Origin: Acinetobacter apis
GTDB taxonomy: Bacteria > Pseudomonadota > Gammaproteobacteria > Pseudomonadales > Moraxellaceae
Length of the DNA: 64,000 nucleotides
Assembly: GCF_900197575.1 (NCBI RefSeq)
Contig: NZ_FZLN01000001.1
Coordinates: 62,001 to 126,000 of the forward strand
Direction of reading: 5' to 3'
The notes beneath the pieces are model-generated. The model saw only the letters and a program-made list of their open reading frames with translations. It did no database searches and was not told where the DNA came from. How positions within the stretch are numbered: position 1 is the first letter of the stretch; the number at the start of each line of letters is the position of its first letter. This document shows, one piece after another, positions 51,794 through 61,571 of this stretch. The position numbers were made by a program, and so were the translations under genes.

Positions 51794-52651
51794 GTGCAAA
51801 CGAATATTTTTTCAAGACAACCGCCATCTTTTCGCTCATTTATTATCGCAGTCATCACATGCTTGGTCGTTTTGTTTTTCGATTGGCGGATGCCGCATGT
51901 GGTTCAACCCGCAAGGAATCTCTTGTACACACTGTATAATCCTATTTATACAGTGGCAAGTTATCCTGTAATGTCGCGAGAGTGGTTAAGTCAACAAACA
52001 AAATCTGAAGATCAATTAAGACGTGAAAATACAGCCATGCAAGCTGAATTGTTGCAGGCACAAGTGCGTCTACAGAAACTATCAGAACTCTCAGCAGAAA
52101 ATACGCGCTTACGCGGCTTACTTGATACGCCGTTGATTATTGACGGTCGCATGGAAATTGCAGAAGTCATTGGTACAGATACCGACCCATTAAAACATAT
52201 TATTGTCATTAACCGCGGTACAGCCGACCACTTGCGCCAAGGGCAGGTGGTATTAGATGACAAAGGAATTATGGGGCAAATCATAGATGTCTATCCGCAT
52301 AATGCCCGTGTACTTTTACTTTCGGATAAAGAAAGCTCATTGTCTGTACGCATTGAGCGGACAGGGATGCGTGCAATTGTTTCAGGATCAGGCGATTTAG
52401 GTCATTTGAAAATGCAGTATGTACCAACCAGTGCTGATTTGGTGGTAGGAGACAATATTTATAGCTCAGGTCTTGGTGAGCATTTTCCAGCAGGCTATCT
52501 AGTGGGACGAGTATCTAAAATCCAACGCCAAAACTCAGGTGAATTTGCACAAATTGAAATTACACCAGCAGCACAATTGGCAGGTGGTCATTATGTGGTT
52601 GTCCTTTTTTCTGATTCATTAGCGAAGGAGCAGCCATATGCTCATCGCTAA
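51794..52651 (+). CDS. mreC: Rod-shape protein MreC
   Basis: A 285-residue inner-membrane protein with one N-terminal helix (about residues 14-33), a coiled coil (residues 75-110, LRRENTAMQAELLQAQ) and the two beta-barrel lobes of the periplasmic part (IVINRGTADHLRQGQVV, VPTSADLVVGDNIYSSGLG). It links the MreB filament to the PBP2-RodA synthase. The start is a GTG 15 bp after mreB. It overlaps mreD by 14 bp. Confidence 0.95.
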   Translation: MQTNIFSRQPPSFRSFIIAVITCLVVLFFDWRMPHVVQPARNLLYTLYNPIYTVASYPVMSREWLSQQTKSEDQLRRENTAMQAELLQAQVRLQKLSELSAENTRLRGLLDTPLIIDGRMEIAEVIGTDTDPLKHIIVINRGTADHLRQGQVVLDDKGIMGQIIDVYPHNARVLLLSDKESSLSVRIERTGMRAIVSGSGDLGHLKMQYVPTSADLVVGDNIYSSGLGEHFPAGYLVGRVSKIQRQNSGEFAQIEITPAAQLAGGHYVVVLFSDSLAKEQPYAHR

Positions 52652-53129
52652 ATATCGACCAATTAAAAGTAAAGACCCATTGGTTTTAATTGTGCTGTCT
52701 GTTGTTATTGCATCCATTTTAACCGTTTATCCCTTGTCTTATGATGTTTCTGCTTGGCGGCCTTTTGTCATGATGATGGTGATGATCTTTTGGTCATTGT
52801 GCCAACCCGCTTGGTGTGGGGTTTGGTTTTCATTTGCTATAGGGTTGTTTTATGACTTATTAATTGATGCGCCGTTAGGGCAAAATGCCTTAGCTTATGT
52901 GATTATTACGTTTATTGTACGTTATTTGATTCGAGAGCGACGTATATTAACCTTTTTAAACCTTTGGCTTATTTCTATTTTAGTGACTTTAGCTTATGTT
53001 GTATTTGTGTGGGTCACGCAAGTGATGGCTGATGTCAATTATCCAATGATGCGACGTTGGCCACCTGTGGTCAGTACCATCTTGGTTTGGCCAATAGTAT
53101 ATTATAGTTTGAAACGATGGCGCGCTTAA
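52638..53129 (+). CDS. mreD: Rod-shape protein MreD
   Basis: A 163-residue inner-membrane protein with five or six helices, the partner of MreC in the elongasome. WCGVWFSFAIGLFYDLLIDAPLGQNALAY-type motifs are present (the GLFYDLL and PLGQNAL parts are diagnostic). It overlaps mreC by 14 bp and maf by 13 bp, so translation is probably coupled across the three. Confidence 0.92.
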   Translation: MLIAKYRPIKSKDPLVLIVLSVVIASILTVYPLSYDVSAWRPFVMMMVMIFWSLCQPAWCGVWFSFAIGLFYDLLIDAPLGQNALAYVIITFIVRYLIRERRILTFLNLWLISILVTLAYVVFVWVTQVMADVNYPMMRRWPPVVSTILVWPIVYYSLKRWRA

Positions 53130-53686
53130 TTTTAGCTTCAAACTCACCTCAGCGACAGGCATTGCTGAAACAGCAAGGTCTTGATTTTGAGGTGATTGCA
53201 GCTGATATCGATGAAACACCATTTGATGATGAGCTGGTGACTGAATATGTGCAGCGGGTTGCTCGTGGCAAAGCCTTATTCATTGGGCAGCAACATTTAG
53301 ATGCGGTGGTTTTGGCTGCAGATACTTGTATTGCCTTAGATGGTCAAATTATTGGTAAGCCTAAGTCAAAACAGCATGCATTTGAAATATGGCAAAAGTT
53401 GTCTGGACGACAGCATGATGTGTTTTCGGCTGTATGTATTGCGACACAAAATCATATTGATCATGTTATTGTAAAAACAGAAGTGGCTTTTCAAGCACTC
53501 ACAGAACAAGATATGGAAACGTATTGGGAAACTGGCGAACCGATCGGTCGTGCAGGTGCTTATGCAATTCAAGGTATTGCAGCCCGTTTTATCCCGAAAA
53601 TTGAAGGGAGTTATAGCAATGTGGTTGGATTACCTATTTTTGAAACGATGAAATTATTAAATAAAGCGATTAAGGCACTAAATTAA
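53117..53686 (+). CDS. maf: Maf-family nucleotide pyrophosphatase (YhdE-like)
   Basis: A 189-residue Maf protein that hydrolyses non-canonical or specific NTPs (dTTP and UTP for the YhdE branch) to monophosphates. Conserved parts are LASNSPQRQALL, the DIDE segment, VVLAADTCI, IGKPKSK, and YAIQGIAARF. The start lies inside the end of mreD. The position between mreD and rng is the usual one in gammaproteobacteria. Confidence 0.93.
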   Translation: MARLILASNSPQRQALLKQQGLDFEVIAADIDETPFDDELVTEYVQRVARGKALFIGQQHLDAVVLAADTCIALDGQIIGKPKSKQHAFEIWQKLSGRQHDVFSAVCIATQNHIDHVIVKTEVAFQALTEQDMETYWETGEPIGRAGAYAIQGIAARFIPKIEGSYSNVVGLPIFETMKLLNKAIKALN

Positions 53687-53724
53687 TCACGATAAAGAAT
53701 TCTTATTAAAACTTTGAGCTTATT

Positions 53725-55179
53725 ATGTCTGATGAACTATTCATTAATGTCACGCCGATGGAATGTCGCGTTGCATTAACTGAACATGGTGTTGTCAACG
53801 AAGTGTTTGTTGAGAGGACACTAAAACGCGGTCTAGTCGGTAATATTTATAAAGGTAAAGTGGTACGCGTTTTACCTGGAATGCAAGCAGCTTTTATTGA
53901 TATTGGCTTGTCACGAACTGCTTTTTTACATATCAATGATATGGTGTGGCCAAAAGGGCAGACCACGCCTAATGTATTTGAATTATTGCATCCTGGACAG
54001 TTATTAACCGTTCAAGTGATGAAAGACATGCTAGGTACTAAGGGCGCACGTTTAACGACAGACCTCTCTATTCCATCACGCTACTTGGTTATGATGCCTT
54101 TTGGTCATCATGTTGGTGTATCTCAGCGAATAGAAAGTGAGCCTGAGCGCTTGCGGTTAAAACATATTATTGAAGAAATTAAATCAACTTATAATTTACC
54201 TGGCAGTGTCATTGTACGAACTGCTGCTGAAGGTGTAGATGCCAAAGCCATTGAACAAGACATGGCTTATCTTGCTCGATTGTGGAATTATATCCAACGC
54301 AAAAAAATGACCATTACATCGCCAACACTCATTTTTGAAGAATTACCATTGCCTCAGCGTATTATTCGAGACTTGGCATCCGATAAAACAGAAAAAATTT
54401 ATGTCGATTCCAAACAAGTTTTCTTAAAGTTACAAGATTTCATGACAGAATTTGCGCCAAGTATTGCAGATCGATTGGCTTTATATACCAAACAGGAACC
54501 GTTGTTTGGAATTTATAATATTGAAGATGATATTCAAAATGCATTACAAAAACGCATTGCTTTAAAGTCTGGTGGCTATCTGATGATTGACCAAACTGAA
54601 GCCATGACCACAATTGATGTAAATACAGGTTCATATGTTGGTGGGCGTAGTTTAGAAGATACGGTATACCGTACCAACATGGAAGCGACTGAAGTGATTG
54701 TCAGACAATTACGATTACGTAATTTGGGTGGCATTATTATTATTGACTTCATTGATATGCAAGAAGAAATTCACCGCAAAGAGGTTTTAAAGTATTTTGA
54801 AAGTACTTTAGAACAAGATCATGCAAAAACCAAGATCACTCAAGTCTCAGAGTTAGGTTTGGTTGAAATGACTCGTAAACGTACACGTGAGTCGTTAGAA
54901 CATCTACTGTGTGACGCGTGTCCAACCTGCCATGGGCGTGGTTTTGTAAAGACAGCAGAAACAGTATGCTATGAGATTTTTCGAGAAATGATGCGTTATA
55001 GGCGACTCTATCCTCATCAAATGGGGTTCATTGTCGTTGCAAGTGCTGTAGTAATTGACCGAATGTTGACAGAAGATGCAGCCACGCTTGCAGATTTACA
55101 ACAGCTTTTAGATCGCTTTATCCATCTACAAGTAGAAACACTGTATACGCAAGAGCAATATGATATCATTTTAAGTTGA
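53725..55179 (+). CDS. rng: Ribonuclease G
   Basis: A 484-residue endonuclease of the RNase E/G family, acting on 16S rRNA 5' maturation and mRNA decay. It has an N-terminal S1 domain (GNIYKGKVVRVLPGMQAAFIDIG-like), the 5' sensor, and a DNase I-like catalytic part with TTIDVNTGSYVG and IIIIDFIDM carrying the Mg-binding aspartates. The zinc-link is CDACPTC. The acidic C-terminal scaffold of RNase E is absent. Last gene of the mre-maf-rng run. Confidence 0.96.
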   Translation: MSDELFINVTPMECRVALTEHGVVNEVFVERTLKRGLVGNIYKGKVVRVLPGMQAAFIDIGLSRTAFLHINDMVWPKGQTTPNVFELLHPGQLLTVQVMKDMLGTKGARLTTDLSIPSRYLVMMPFGHHVGVSQRIESEPERLRLKHIIEEIKSTYNLPGSVIVRTAAEGVDAKAIEQDMAYLARLWNYIQRKKMTITSPTLIFEELPLPQRIIRDLASDKTEKIYVDSKQVFLKLQDFMTEFAPSIADRLALYTKQEPLFGIYNIEDDIQNALQKRIALKSGGYLMIDQTEAMTTIDVNTGSYVGGRSLEDTVYRTNMEATEVIVRQLRLRNLGGIIIIDFIDMQEEIHRKEVLKYFESTLEQDHAKTKITQVSELGLVEMTRKRTRESLEHLLCDACPTCHGRGFVKTAETVCYEIFREMMRYRRLYPHQMGFIVVASAVVIDRMLTEDAATLADLQQLLDRFIHLQVETLYTQEQYDIILS

Positions 55180-55181
55180 AT

Positions 55182-55214
55182 TTGTAACAAATTAACACTT
55201 AATCTTTGTTACAA
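55182..55214 (+). repeat. Hairpin after rng
   Basis: TTGTAACAAA and TTTGTTACAA form a perfect 10-bp stem with a 13-base loop, 3 bp after the rng stop. No long T run follows. Confidence 0.45.
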
Positions 55215-55304
55215 CTGAATGTTTACTTTCATTATTTATTTCTCAATACTATATATAACTAAGTAGCCATAGATGTGATGTCTTAGTGAACGAGGGCATA
55301 AAGT

Positions 55305-55484
55305 ATGCAATTAAATGATGAGAAAAAAATGAACCACAATCCACAAAAAATAAGCGAAACTCAAGCTGTAAAAAATGATTGTTATATGCTTGATGAGCAA
55401 GGGCGTGAAGTGCAAGTAACAACAAGCATGGTACAAGATATTTGTATCGAGCTGCTTAAACAGTGCCGTACAGTAAAAAGCTGA
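55305..55484 (+). CDS. Small 59-residue protein, PA1571-like
   Basis: A 59-residue protein (starts MQLNDEKK) that most gene callers could miss. The second half, YMLDEQGREVQVTTSMVQD, resembles the small PA1571 family of pseudomonads, in which a Gly-Arg-Glu-Val turn is followed by a helix. GAGGG lies upstream of the ATG. It has three cysteines, no signal peptide and no membrane helix. Function is unknown. A hairpin begins inside its last codons and runs past the stop. Confidence 0.6.
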   Translation: MQLNDEKKMNHNPQKISETQAVKNDCYMLDEQGREVQVTTSMVQDICIELLKQCRTVKS

Positions 55485-55508
55485 AAAGATAACTTTATCT
55501 TTTCAGCT
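55479..55508 (+). terminator. Perfect hairpin over the stop of the 59-residue gene
   Basis: A 14-bp perfect stem (AGCTGAAAAGATAA / TTATCTTTTCAGCT) with a 2-base loop by strict count. It includes the TGA stop of the small gene. No T run follows, so termination is uncertain; it may protect the mRNA end. Confidence 0.5.
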
Positions 55509-55556
55509 CATTGGATACAAAAATAAAGAATAAAAGTTGGTTAACCAACACCATCC

Positions 55557-56933
55557 TTATGATTTTACAGCGTGTTCTTCTTTCTCTGCGACAATCTGTT
55601 CATATTGACTGATTTCATCTTCAAGAAAAGTCAGCAACATTTGCATTTTTGGGACAATGTTGCGACAAGCAACTAATCCAACTTCAAGCTTATCTAAATA
55701 GCTGGTCAGCGTCATATTAAGTGCCTGACCATCAAATACCACAGATGCAGGGTAGAGCGCTTCTAGTCGAGCGCCATTCCAATACAATGCATCTTTAGGT
55801 CCTGGTAAGCTTGAAATGACCAAATTAAATGCTTGCTTCTTCGGCATAGCACCTGAGAGTATATTTAAACCTGCGGCAGCATAAACAAATGCACTGTAAC
55901 TGAGTATTTGGTTTTGGCTCATTCGCTTAAAACGCACTTTTGCTGTACGAACACTTTGTGAAATGAGTTGTGTTCGCTCTAAACGGCTGTCTGTGTGTGT
56001 TGCAAGGTTGGCTAAAATCATGGTTAGACGATTACTTACATCAGAGTCATCCGCTCGAATTGAAGCAGGAACCATTGCAATCAGTGGTTTGGCTGGTAAT
56101 TGGTTAAAATGTAGCAAGTATTGTCTGAGCGCACCTGAGCAAATCGATAAAATAGTGTCATTCACAGTAATATCTAATGCATGTGCGATTTGACGAATTC
56201 GTGACATTTCAAATGACTGCGCAGCAAAACGTCTAGACCCACTGATGCGCTGATTAAACATGCTTTTTGGTGCTTGAAAACTAGTTACATAATGTGGGTC
56301 AAAGCGTCGATCATGTAAAATGGTTTGTTTAAGTTCTTGATAAACAATTTGTGGCGATGTTTCAATTTGCTGTTTAATATTTTTAACAAAAGAAAACGCC
56401 GCTTTAAGGGTTTTCTTTTTGGGTGTTTTGGTCGATTTCTGAATACACCAAGGCGGAATCATGCTGTGTAAATAAGGATCTTTAGCAAAAGATTTTTCCA
56501 TTAAGCGCATGCCACCAACACCATCTACGAGTGCATGATGAATTTTAAAATATAGTGCGAAACGCTCACCTTCAATCCCTTCAATTAAAGTGCATGTCCA
56601 TAATGGTTTAGCTCGGTCAAGTAAAGCGCCATGCTCTTGTGAGATATAGGTCAGCAGTTCTTTAATTCTGCCAGGATGCGGCAAGGAAATATGTCTAAAA
56701 TGATGGTCTAAATCAAATTCATTGTCTTCACCCCATACAAGCCCATTCAATGTATTGTTAAATGGCGCAACTGGTGAACATGTTGACGCTTTAATATCTT
56801 TTACAATGTCATGAATAAAGTCTTTGGATGCATGCGGTGGTATTTTAAATAGAAATAATCCACCCACATGCATAGGTTGTTGTCGTTTTTCTAAAGACAA
56901 AAAAACTAAATCAATTGGATGTAATGGTCGCAT
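55557..56933 (-). CDS. atfA: Wax ester synthase / diacylglycerol acyltransferase
   Basis: A 458-residue WS/DGAT making wax esters and triacylglycerols as storage lipids. From the start MRPLHPID it matches the Acinetobacter AtfA enzyme closely. The HHxxxDG catalytic motif is His132, His133, Asp137 (HHALVDG), and the later PLIAMVPASIR and NLVISSLPGP segments are diagnostic. The ATG at 56933 has AAAGAGA upstream; an earlier ATG at 56954 has none. It stands alone. Confidence 0.93.
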   Translation of the reverse strand: MRPLHPIDLVFLSLEKRQQPMHVGGLFLFKIPPHASKDFIHDIVKDIKASTCSPVAPFNNTLNGLVWGEDNEFDLDHHFRHISLPHPGRIKELLTYISQEHGALLDRAKPLWTCTLIEGIEGERFALYFKIHHALVDGVGGMRLMEKSFAKDPYLHSMIPPWCIQKSTKTPKKKTLKAAFSFVKNIKQQIETSPQIVYQELKQTILHDRRFDPHYVTSFQAPKSMFNQRISGSRRFAAQSFEMSRIRQIAHALDITVNDTILSICSGALRQYLLHFNQLPAKPLIAMVPASIRADDSDVSNRLTMILANLATHTDSRLERTQLISQSVRTAKVRFKRMSQNQILSYSAFVYAAAGLNILSGAMPKKQAFNLVISSLPGPKDALYWNGARLEALYPASVVFDGQALNMTLTSYLDKLEVGLVACRNIVPKMQMLLTFLEDEISQYEQIVAEKEEHAVKS

Positions 56934-57066
56934 GGGGGTGAATCTCTTTGTCATTTAAAAAAGATGGTAATATTAAATGAGGAAATATCAAAGCTTCTGT
57001 ACAATCTTATTCATGCTTTCATCTGCTAGCACGAATAGTTTTGCTAATTTAGACAGCAGCTATGAT

Positions 57067-57807
57067 TTATTTTTTTAGATTACCAAGATGCAAACCGCAT
57101 TCTTTTTGTGTGGCTTCTTCCCACCACCAACGGCCTTCGCGCTCATGCTGATTTGGCAATACAGGGCGTGTACATGGTTCACAACCAATCGAAATAAAAC
57201 CGCGCTCGTGAAGTGGGTTATATGGAATTTCCATCATACGGATATAATTCCAAACGTCAGCACTGCTCCAATTGGCCAATGGATTATATTTAATCAATTG
57301 TTTATTTGGTCCTGAAAATCCAGCATCAGCCTGAATCACAGGAATATCGGTACGGGTGTTTGGACTTTGGTCTTTCCGTTGCCCTGTAATCCAACCATCT
57401 AAGGTTGCCAATTTTTTTCTTAAGGGTTGCACTTTACGAATACCACAGCATTCTTGGTGTCCATCTTTAAAAAAGCTAAACATCCCTTTTGTGGTGACAA
57501 GGTCTTGTACAGAAGATGCATCTGGAAAACATACTTCAATATCAATTTGATAAAATTCACGTACTTTTTCTAAGAACTGATAAGTTTCAGGGTGTAATCT
57601 GCCTGTATCAAGGCTAAACACGCGAAAAGGTTTACGCAAACGGTAAGCCATATCAATTAAAACAACATCTTCAGCACCAGAGAATGAAATGGCAATTTCA
57701 CCTGCTTGATTAAGTGCAAGTTCAATAATTTCACTTGGATATTTATCGGCATATTCAGATGCAAGGGCATCGACGTGATCAATCGTTGGAATAATAGCAG
57801 CGGTCAT
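57067..57807 (-). CDS. cysH: Assimilatory APS reductase (CysH family)
   Basis: A 246-residue thioredoxin-dependent reductase of sulfate assimilation. Two extra cysteine pairs (ECCGIRK and GCEPC) ligate a 4Fe-4S cluster, which marks the adenylyl-sulfate (APS) type rather than the PAPS type of E. coli. The catalytic cysteine is in the ECGLH motif at the C-terminus. It is divergent from a SotB-like exporter over 374 bp. Confidence 0.93.
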   Translation of the reverse strand: MTAAIIPTIDHVDALASEYADKYPSEIIELALNQAGEIAISFSGAEDVVLIDMAYRLRKPFRVFSLDTGRLHPETYQFLEKVREFYQIDIEVCFPDASSVQDLVTTKGMFSFFKDGHQECCGIRKVQPLRKKLATLDGWITGQRKDQSPNTRTDIPVIQADAGFSGPNKQLIKYNPLANWSSADVWNYIRMMEIPYNPLHERGFISIGCEPCTRPVLPNQHEREGRWWWEEATQKECGLHLGNLKK

Positions 57808-58181
57808 GAGTGTTCCTGGCTGTCAGCTTGGAGCCTGAAAAAAGACAGAAATAGAAGCGTTAGCATTTTAGAGTAAATGAATTGCTCTATTTATCTTTTT
57901 TTAAGATATATTTATCATCAAAATCGATTTATATTGAAAAAATGTGAATTTTTAATCAATTAGATAAATTTATTTTAGCATAACAAAATCAGAATAATTG
58001 GCGCTAAGTGATTTATCTTGATCAAGATTTATGTAATTTTATGATCTTTTTTGTTTAAAAAGCGATATTAATTTATCCTAAAACGTATAGAATTGGGGAA
58101 TTATGCCAATACAAATCAGAGATCAGTTGTTGATGACTGTGATCTATCTGATGACTCAATTTTTTAAAAAGCTAAAATCCT
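57808..58181. other. Divergent intergenic region cysH / sotB with a small upstream ORF
   Basis: The cysH-proximal part is very AT-rich with no strong feature. From 58103 a 36-codon frame runs in the + direction with GGGGAA just upstream of its ATG and ends at 58213, inside the start of the exporter gene. Confidence 0.4.
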
Positions 58182-58213
58182 ATGAATATTACTCCTCAAG
58201 ACATTGCTCCTAG
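58103..58213 (+). CDS. Possible leader ORF overlapping the exporter start
   Basis: A 36-codon frame ([20 protein letters not shown]..., then a basic stretch) with a much better ribosome binding site than the exporter gene itself. It overlaps the exporter start by 32 bp in another frame. Its amino acid sequence is not recognisable, so any role would be translational coupling or attenuation. Confidence 0.3.
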   Translation: MPIQIRDQLLMTVIYLMTQFFKKLKSYEYYSSRHCS

Positions 58214-59387
58214 AACTGATGGAAAAGGAAGCTGGGTGAGTGTGATTGCGCTAGCACTTGCAGCTTTTATTTTTAATACCACAGAATTTGTTCCGATTGC
58301 ACTCCTGACAGATATTGCGAAAAGCTATGATATGCAGGCAGCTCAAGTCGGAATTATGATTACAATTTATGCTTGGGTTGTTGCATTGGCATCATTACCC
58401 ATGATGTTGGCGACTCGAAATATAGAGCGGAAAAAGCTATTGTTGGCGCTTTTTGTTTTATTTTTCTTAAGCCATATCGTATCTAGCGTTGCTTCAAATT
58501 TTACAATTTTATTGATTAGCCGTGTAGGGATTGCTTTTGCTCATGCAATCTTTTGGTCAATTACCGCATCTTTAGCGATCCGTGTTGCACCTGTGGGTAA
58601 AGAAGTGCAAGCACTTGGATTACTGTCTACAGGTACAGTATTGGCGCTGGTACTCGGTATTCCTCTTGGACGTATTGTAGGTGAAATATTCGGTTGGCGT
58701 TTAACTTTTGGAATTGTCGGTGGTATTGCTGTAATCACAGCGCTTGTGCTTTGGAAAACATTGCCATTGTTACCAAGCCAAAACACAGGCTCATTTTCAA
58801 GTTTACCGATATTGTTTAAACGACCTGCGTTGATGATGCTTTTTATCATCACAGTGGTGGTGGTTATCGCTCAATTTACTGCTTATAGCTATATTGAACC
58901 GTTTACAACAGAAATTGCTAAATTTACTTCTGACCAAACCACGACATTATTATTAGTCTATGGTGGAGCAGGTATTTTAGGCTCAATTCTATTTAGTCGT
59001 TTTAGCCGTAAATTACCACGACTATTTCCTGTAATTGCAATTTCAGGGTTGTCTGTGTGTATGATGCTGTTATTACCTTTAGCATCAAGCGTATATGGCA
59101 TCATGGGTATATCTGTGGCTTGGGGTATTTGCATCATGATTTTTGGCTTAATTATGCAGTCAAAAGTATTACAACTTGCTCACGATGCAACTGATGTTGC
59201 AATGGCGGTATATTCAGGTTTATATAACTTAGGTATTGGTGGCGGTGCGCTGTTCGGTAGCTTGGTTGGCTTAAACTTAGGTATGGAATATATTGGTGTT
59301 GTCGGTGGCGGTATGGCATTGTTAGGGTTAGTGGTTGCTATTATTATGGTACGCCGTAGTGACTTTATGCCTATTCAAAATAACTAA
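58182..59387 (+). CDS. sotB: MFS sugar/arabinose exporter, SotB-like
   Basis: A 401-residue, 12-helix DHA1-type MFS protein closely resembling E. coli SotB (YdeA) along its length: [62 protein letters not shown]. SotB exports arabinose and IPTG-like sugars; the substrate here may differ. It is followed by a strong bidirectional terminator. The ribosome binding site is poor. Confidence 0.85.
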   Translation: MNITPQDIAPRTDGKGSWVSVIALALAAFIFNTTEFVPIALLTDIAKSYDMQAAQVGIMITIYAWVVALASLPMMLATRNIERKKLLLALFVLFFLSHIVSSVASNFTILLISRVGIAFAHAIFWSITASLAIRVAPVGKEVQALGLLSTGTVLALVLGIPLGRIVGEIFGWRLTFGIVGGIAVITALVLWKTLPLLPSQNTGSFSSLPILFKRPALMMLFIITVVVVIAQFTAYSYIEPFTTEIAKFTSDQTTTLLLVYGGAGILGSILFSRFSRKLPRLFPVIAISGLSVCMMLLLPLASSVYGIMGISVAWGICIMIFGLIMQSKVLQLAHDATDVAMAVYSGLYNLGIGGGALFGSLVGLNLGMEYIGVVGGGMALLGLVVAIIMVRRSDFMPIQNN

Positions 59388-59397
59388 ATGTTTAATT

Positions 59398-59425
59398 AAA
59401 AAAGCCAGCTGATGCTGGCTTTTTT
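59398..59425. terminator. Bidirectional terminator
   Basis: A perfect 12-bp stem (AAAAAAGCCAGC / GCTGGCTTTTTT) with a TGAT loop. A and T runs serve both the exporter (+) and the permease (-). Confidence 0.9.
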
Positions 59426-59437
59426 AGGTCTACAACT

Positions 59438-60802
59438 TTACTTTTTGTCGCTCAGTAGCTTAAATAAAATGAACATGATTCCAAACCAAACAGGCATCAT
59501 AAGTACAGATAACTTAAACCCTTGCATCCACATAATATATAAAATGACAGCAATAAAACCTAAAGCAAAATAATTGCTGAATGGTGAAAATAGGGCAGGA
59601 AAAGATGTTTTAATTTGTTGTGCTTGCATGGCTTTTCTAAATTTTAAATGGGTAATGGTGATCATTGCCCAATTCAGTACCAAGGCACCAACTACAATAT
59701 AAATAAGCTGGCTTAATGCACCTTCAGGTACTATATAATTTAAAATCACACAGCCAAAGATCAATAATGCTGAAAAGAGTGTGGCCATTAATGGCACACC
59801 ATCTTTGGTCATTTGAGCAAAGACTTTCGGTGCATTGCCTTGTTCAGCCAAGCTAAACAACATACGGCTATTGGCATACATACTGCTGTTAAAAACAGAC
59901 AAGGCTGCAGTTAAAATAATGAAGTTCAGTAAATGTGCTGCCCAACCAATCCCGAGTTGACTAAAAATCATCACGAATGGGCTTTTATCTAAACCACCTA
60001 GATTCAACTGATTCCATGGCACTAAAGATAGAAGAATCGTTAGTGAACCCACATAAAAAATTAGAATTCGAAATACCACTTGGTTAATGGCTTTAGGAAT
60101 GGTTTTTTCAGGGTCTTCAGCTTCAGCTGCAGCCATACCAATCAGTTCAATCCCACCAAATGCAAACATGATAAATGCAAGCATATAAAACAAGCCATCA
60201 AAACCTGCTGGGAAAAAACCACCATGTGTCCATAAGTTTGAAACGCTCACTTGAGAGTCTGGACTTGCAGTGAAGAGCAGATAGCCACCAAATAAAATCA
60301 TGGAAATCACAGCAACAACTTTGACCAAAGAAAGCCAAAATTCAGATTCACCATAGAATTTCACATTTCGTGTATTCAAAAGCGTAATGATGATGAAAAA
60401 GAACAATGCAGATGCCCAAGCAGGAACTTGTGGCCACCAATAATTCACATATTTGGCAATTGCTGTCAGTTCAGCCATTGCAACCAAAATATAAAGTACC
60501 CAATAATTCCATCCAGTAATAAAGCCTGGAAAACGTCCCCAATATTTGTACGCAAAGTGGCTAAATGAACCGGATACAGGTTCATGTGCGATCATTTCAC
60601 CTAAATGACGTAAAATTAAAAAGACAATAAAGCCGCCAATGCCATAACCTAGAATAATGGATGGGCCAGCTGCTTGGATAACTTGAGCAGAACCTAAAAA
60701 TAAACCTGTACCAATAGCACCGCCCATGGCGATCAATTGAATATGTCGGTTCTTCAAGCCGCGCTGTAATTCGGTTTTTTGAGTACTCACACTGATATAC
60801 AA
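59438..60802 (-). CDS. APC-family amino acid permease (AroP/PheP-like)
   Basis: A 454-residue, 12-helix permease of the amino acid transporter family. It starts with LQRGLKNRHIQLIAMGGAIG and has EPVSGSFSHFAYKYWG and GESEFWLSLVKV, all close to AroP, PheP and ProY. Aromatic amino acids or proline are the likely substrates, with no way to choose here. It is the second such permease in the window and is distinct from the one at 39.8 kb. Single gene. Confidence 0.8.
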   Translation of the reverse strand: MYISVSTQKTELQRGLKNRHIQLIAMGGAIGTGLFLGSAQVIQAAGPSIILGYGIGGFIVFLILRHLGEMIAHEPVSGSFSHFAYKYWGRFPGFITGWNYWVLYILVAMAELTAIAKYVNYWWPQVPAWASALFFFIIITLLNTRNVKFYGESEFWLSLVKVVAVISMILFGGYLLFTASPDSQVSVSNLWTHGGFFPAGFDGLFYMLAFIMFAFGGIELIGMAAAEAEDPEKTIPKAINQVVFRILIFYVGSLTILLSLVPWNQLNLGGLDKSPFVMIFSQLGIGWAAHLLNFIILTAALSVFNSSMYANSRMLFSLAEQGNAPKVFAQMTKDGVPLMATLFSALLIFGCVILNYIVPEGALSQLIYIVVGALVLNWAMITITHLKFRKAMQAQQIKTSFPALFSPFSNYFALGFIAVILYIMWMQGFKLSVLMMPVWFGIMFILFKLLSDKK

Positions 60803-61220
60803 CTTGTAAACATGAAATCTAAGATATTGTAGATGATTGTCACGATCTCACCTATATTTCTAAGTCAGTTTTAACAAGAAAAATGTCATCAAAACGGCTT
60901 TTATCCGCTGTTTTCGTTCAAACATAGAACATCAGTACAATTCATGCTAAATTTTTAAAGATCATTTCATATGTTAGTACAATCTCACTTCAATATTTGT
61001 TAAATTGAGAGACAGGTAAAATACCTTTGATTGGCAGGAAAGACCTTATATTTTTAGCGACTTAAATTATTGATTCAGGTCTATTTAATCATAAACATGT
61101 TGATAATTACACTTTGTGACTAAAGTGTGATTGAGCATGTTAGATAAAAAATAAAAGGTAAATTGCTTTAAATTAAAAATTAAAAGCGTGATAATGTTTT
61201 TATTTTTTTGGTGAAAGTCA
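60803..61220. other. Intergenic region permease / yjdM
   Basis: About 420 bp, AT-rich, between divergent genes. The only structure I see is a short inverted repeat at 61109-61128 (ACACTTT / AAAGTGT) about 90 bp before yjdM. Confidence 0.35.
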
Positions 61221-61565
61221 ATGAGTATACCCGCATGCACCCAATGTAAATCAGAATACACCTATTATGATGGTGATCTCATTGTATGTCCTGAATGCGC
61301 GCATGAGTGGAAAGAATCAGACCAATCCACCCTGACAGCAGATGCTGTACAAATTCAAGATGCCAATGGTCAGCTATTACAAGATGGTGATTTTGTGACT
61401 GTGATTAAAGATTTAAAAGTGAAAGGCTCATCCTCTGTTGTGAAAGTTGGTACAAAAGTCAAAGTCCGTTTAATCGAACATGCAACAGATGGACATAACT
61501 TAGATTGTAAAATTACAGGGATTGGTGCGATGAAACTGAAATCTGAATTTGTGAAAAAAGCTTAA
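61221..61565 (+). CDS. yjdM: YjdM/PhnA zinc-ribbon protein
   Basis: A 114-residue protein with an N-terminal zinc ribbon (CTQC and CPEC) and a C-terminal SH3-like beta domain ([17 protein letters not shown], then [18 protein letters not shown]). It was once called PhnA, but it is not the phosphonoacetate hydrolase. The role in the cell is unclear. It lies 6 bp before ispA and probably shares its mRNA. Confidence 0.9.
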   Translation: MSIPACTQCKSEYTYYDGDLIVCPECAHEWKESDQSTLTADAVQIQDANGQLLQDGDFVTVIKDLKVKGSSSVVKVGTKVKVRLIEHATDGHNLDCKITGIGAMKLKSEFVKKA

Positions 61566-61571
61566 CCCATT

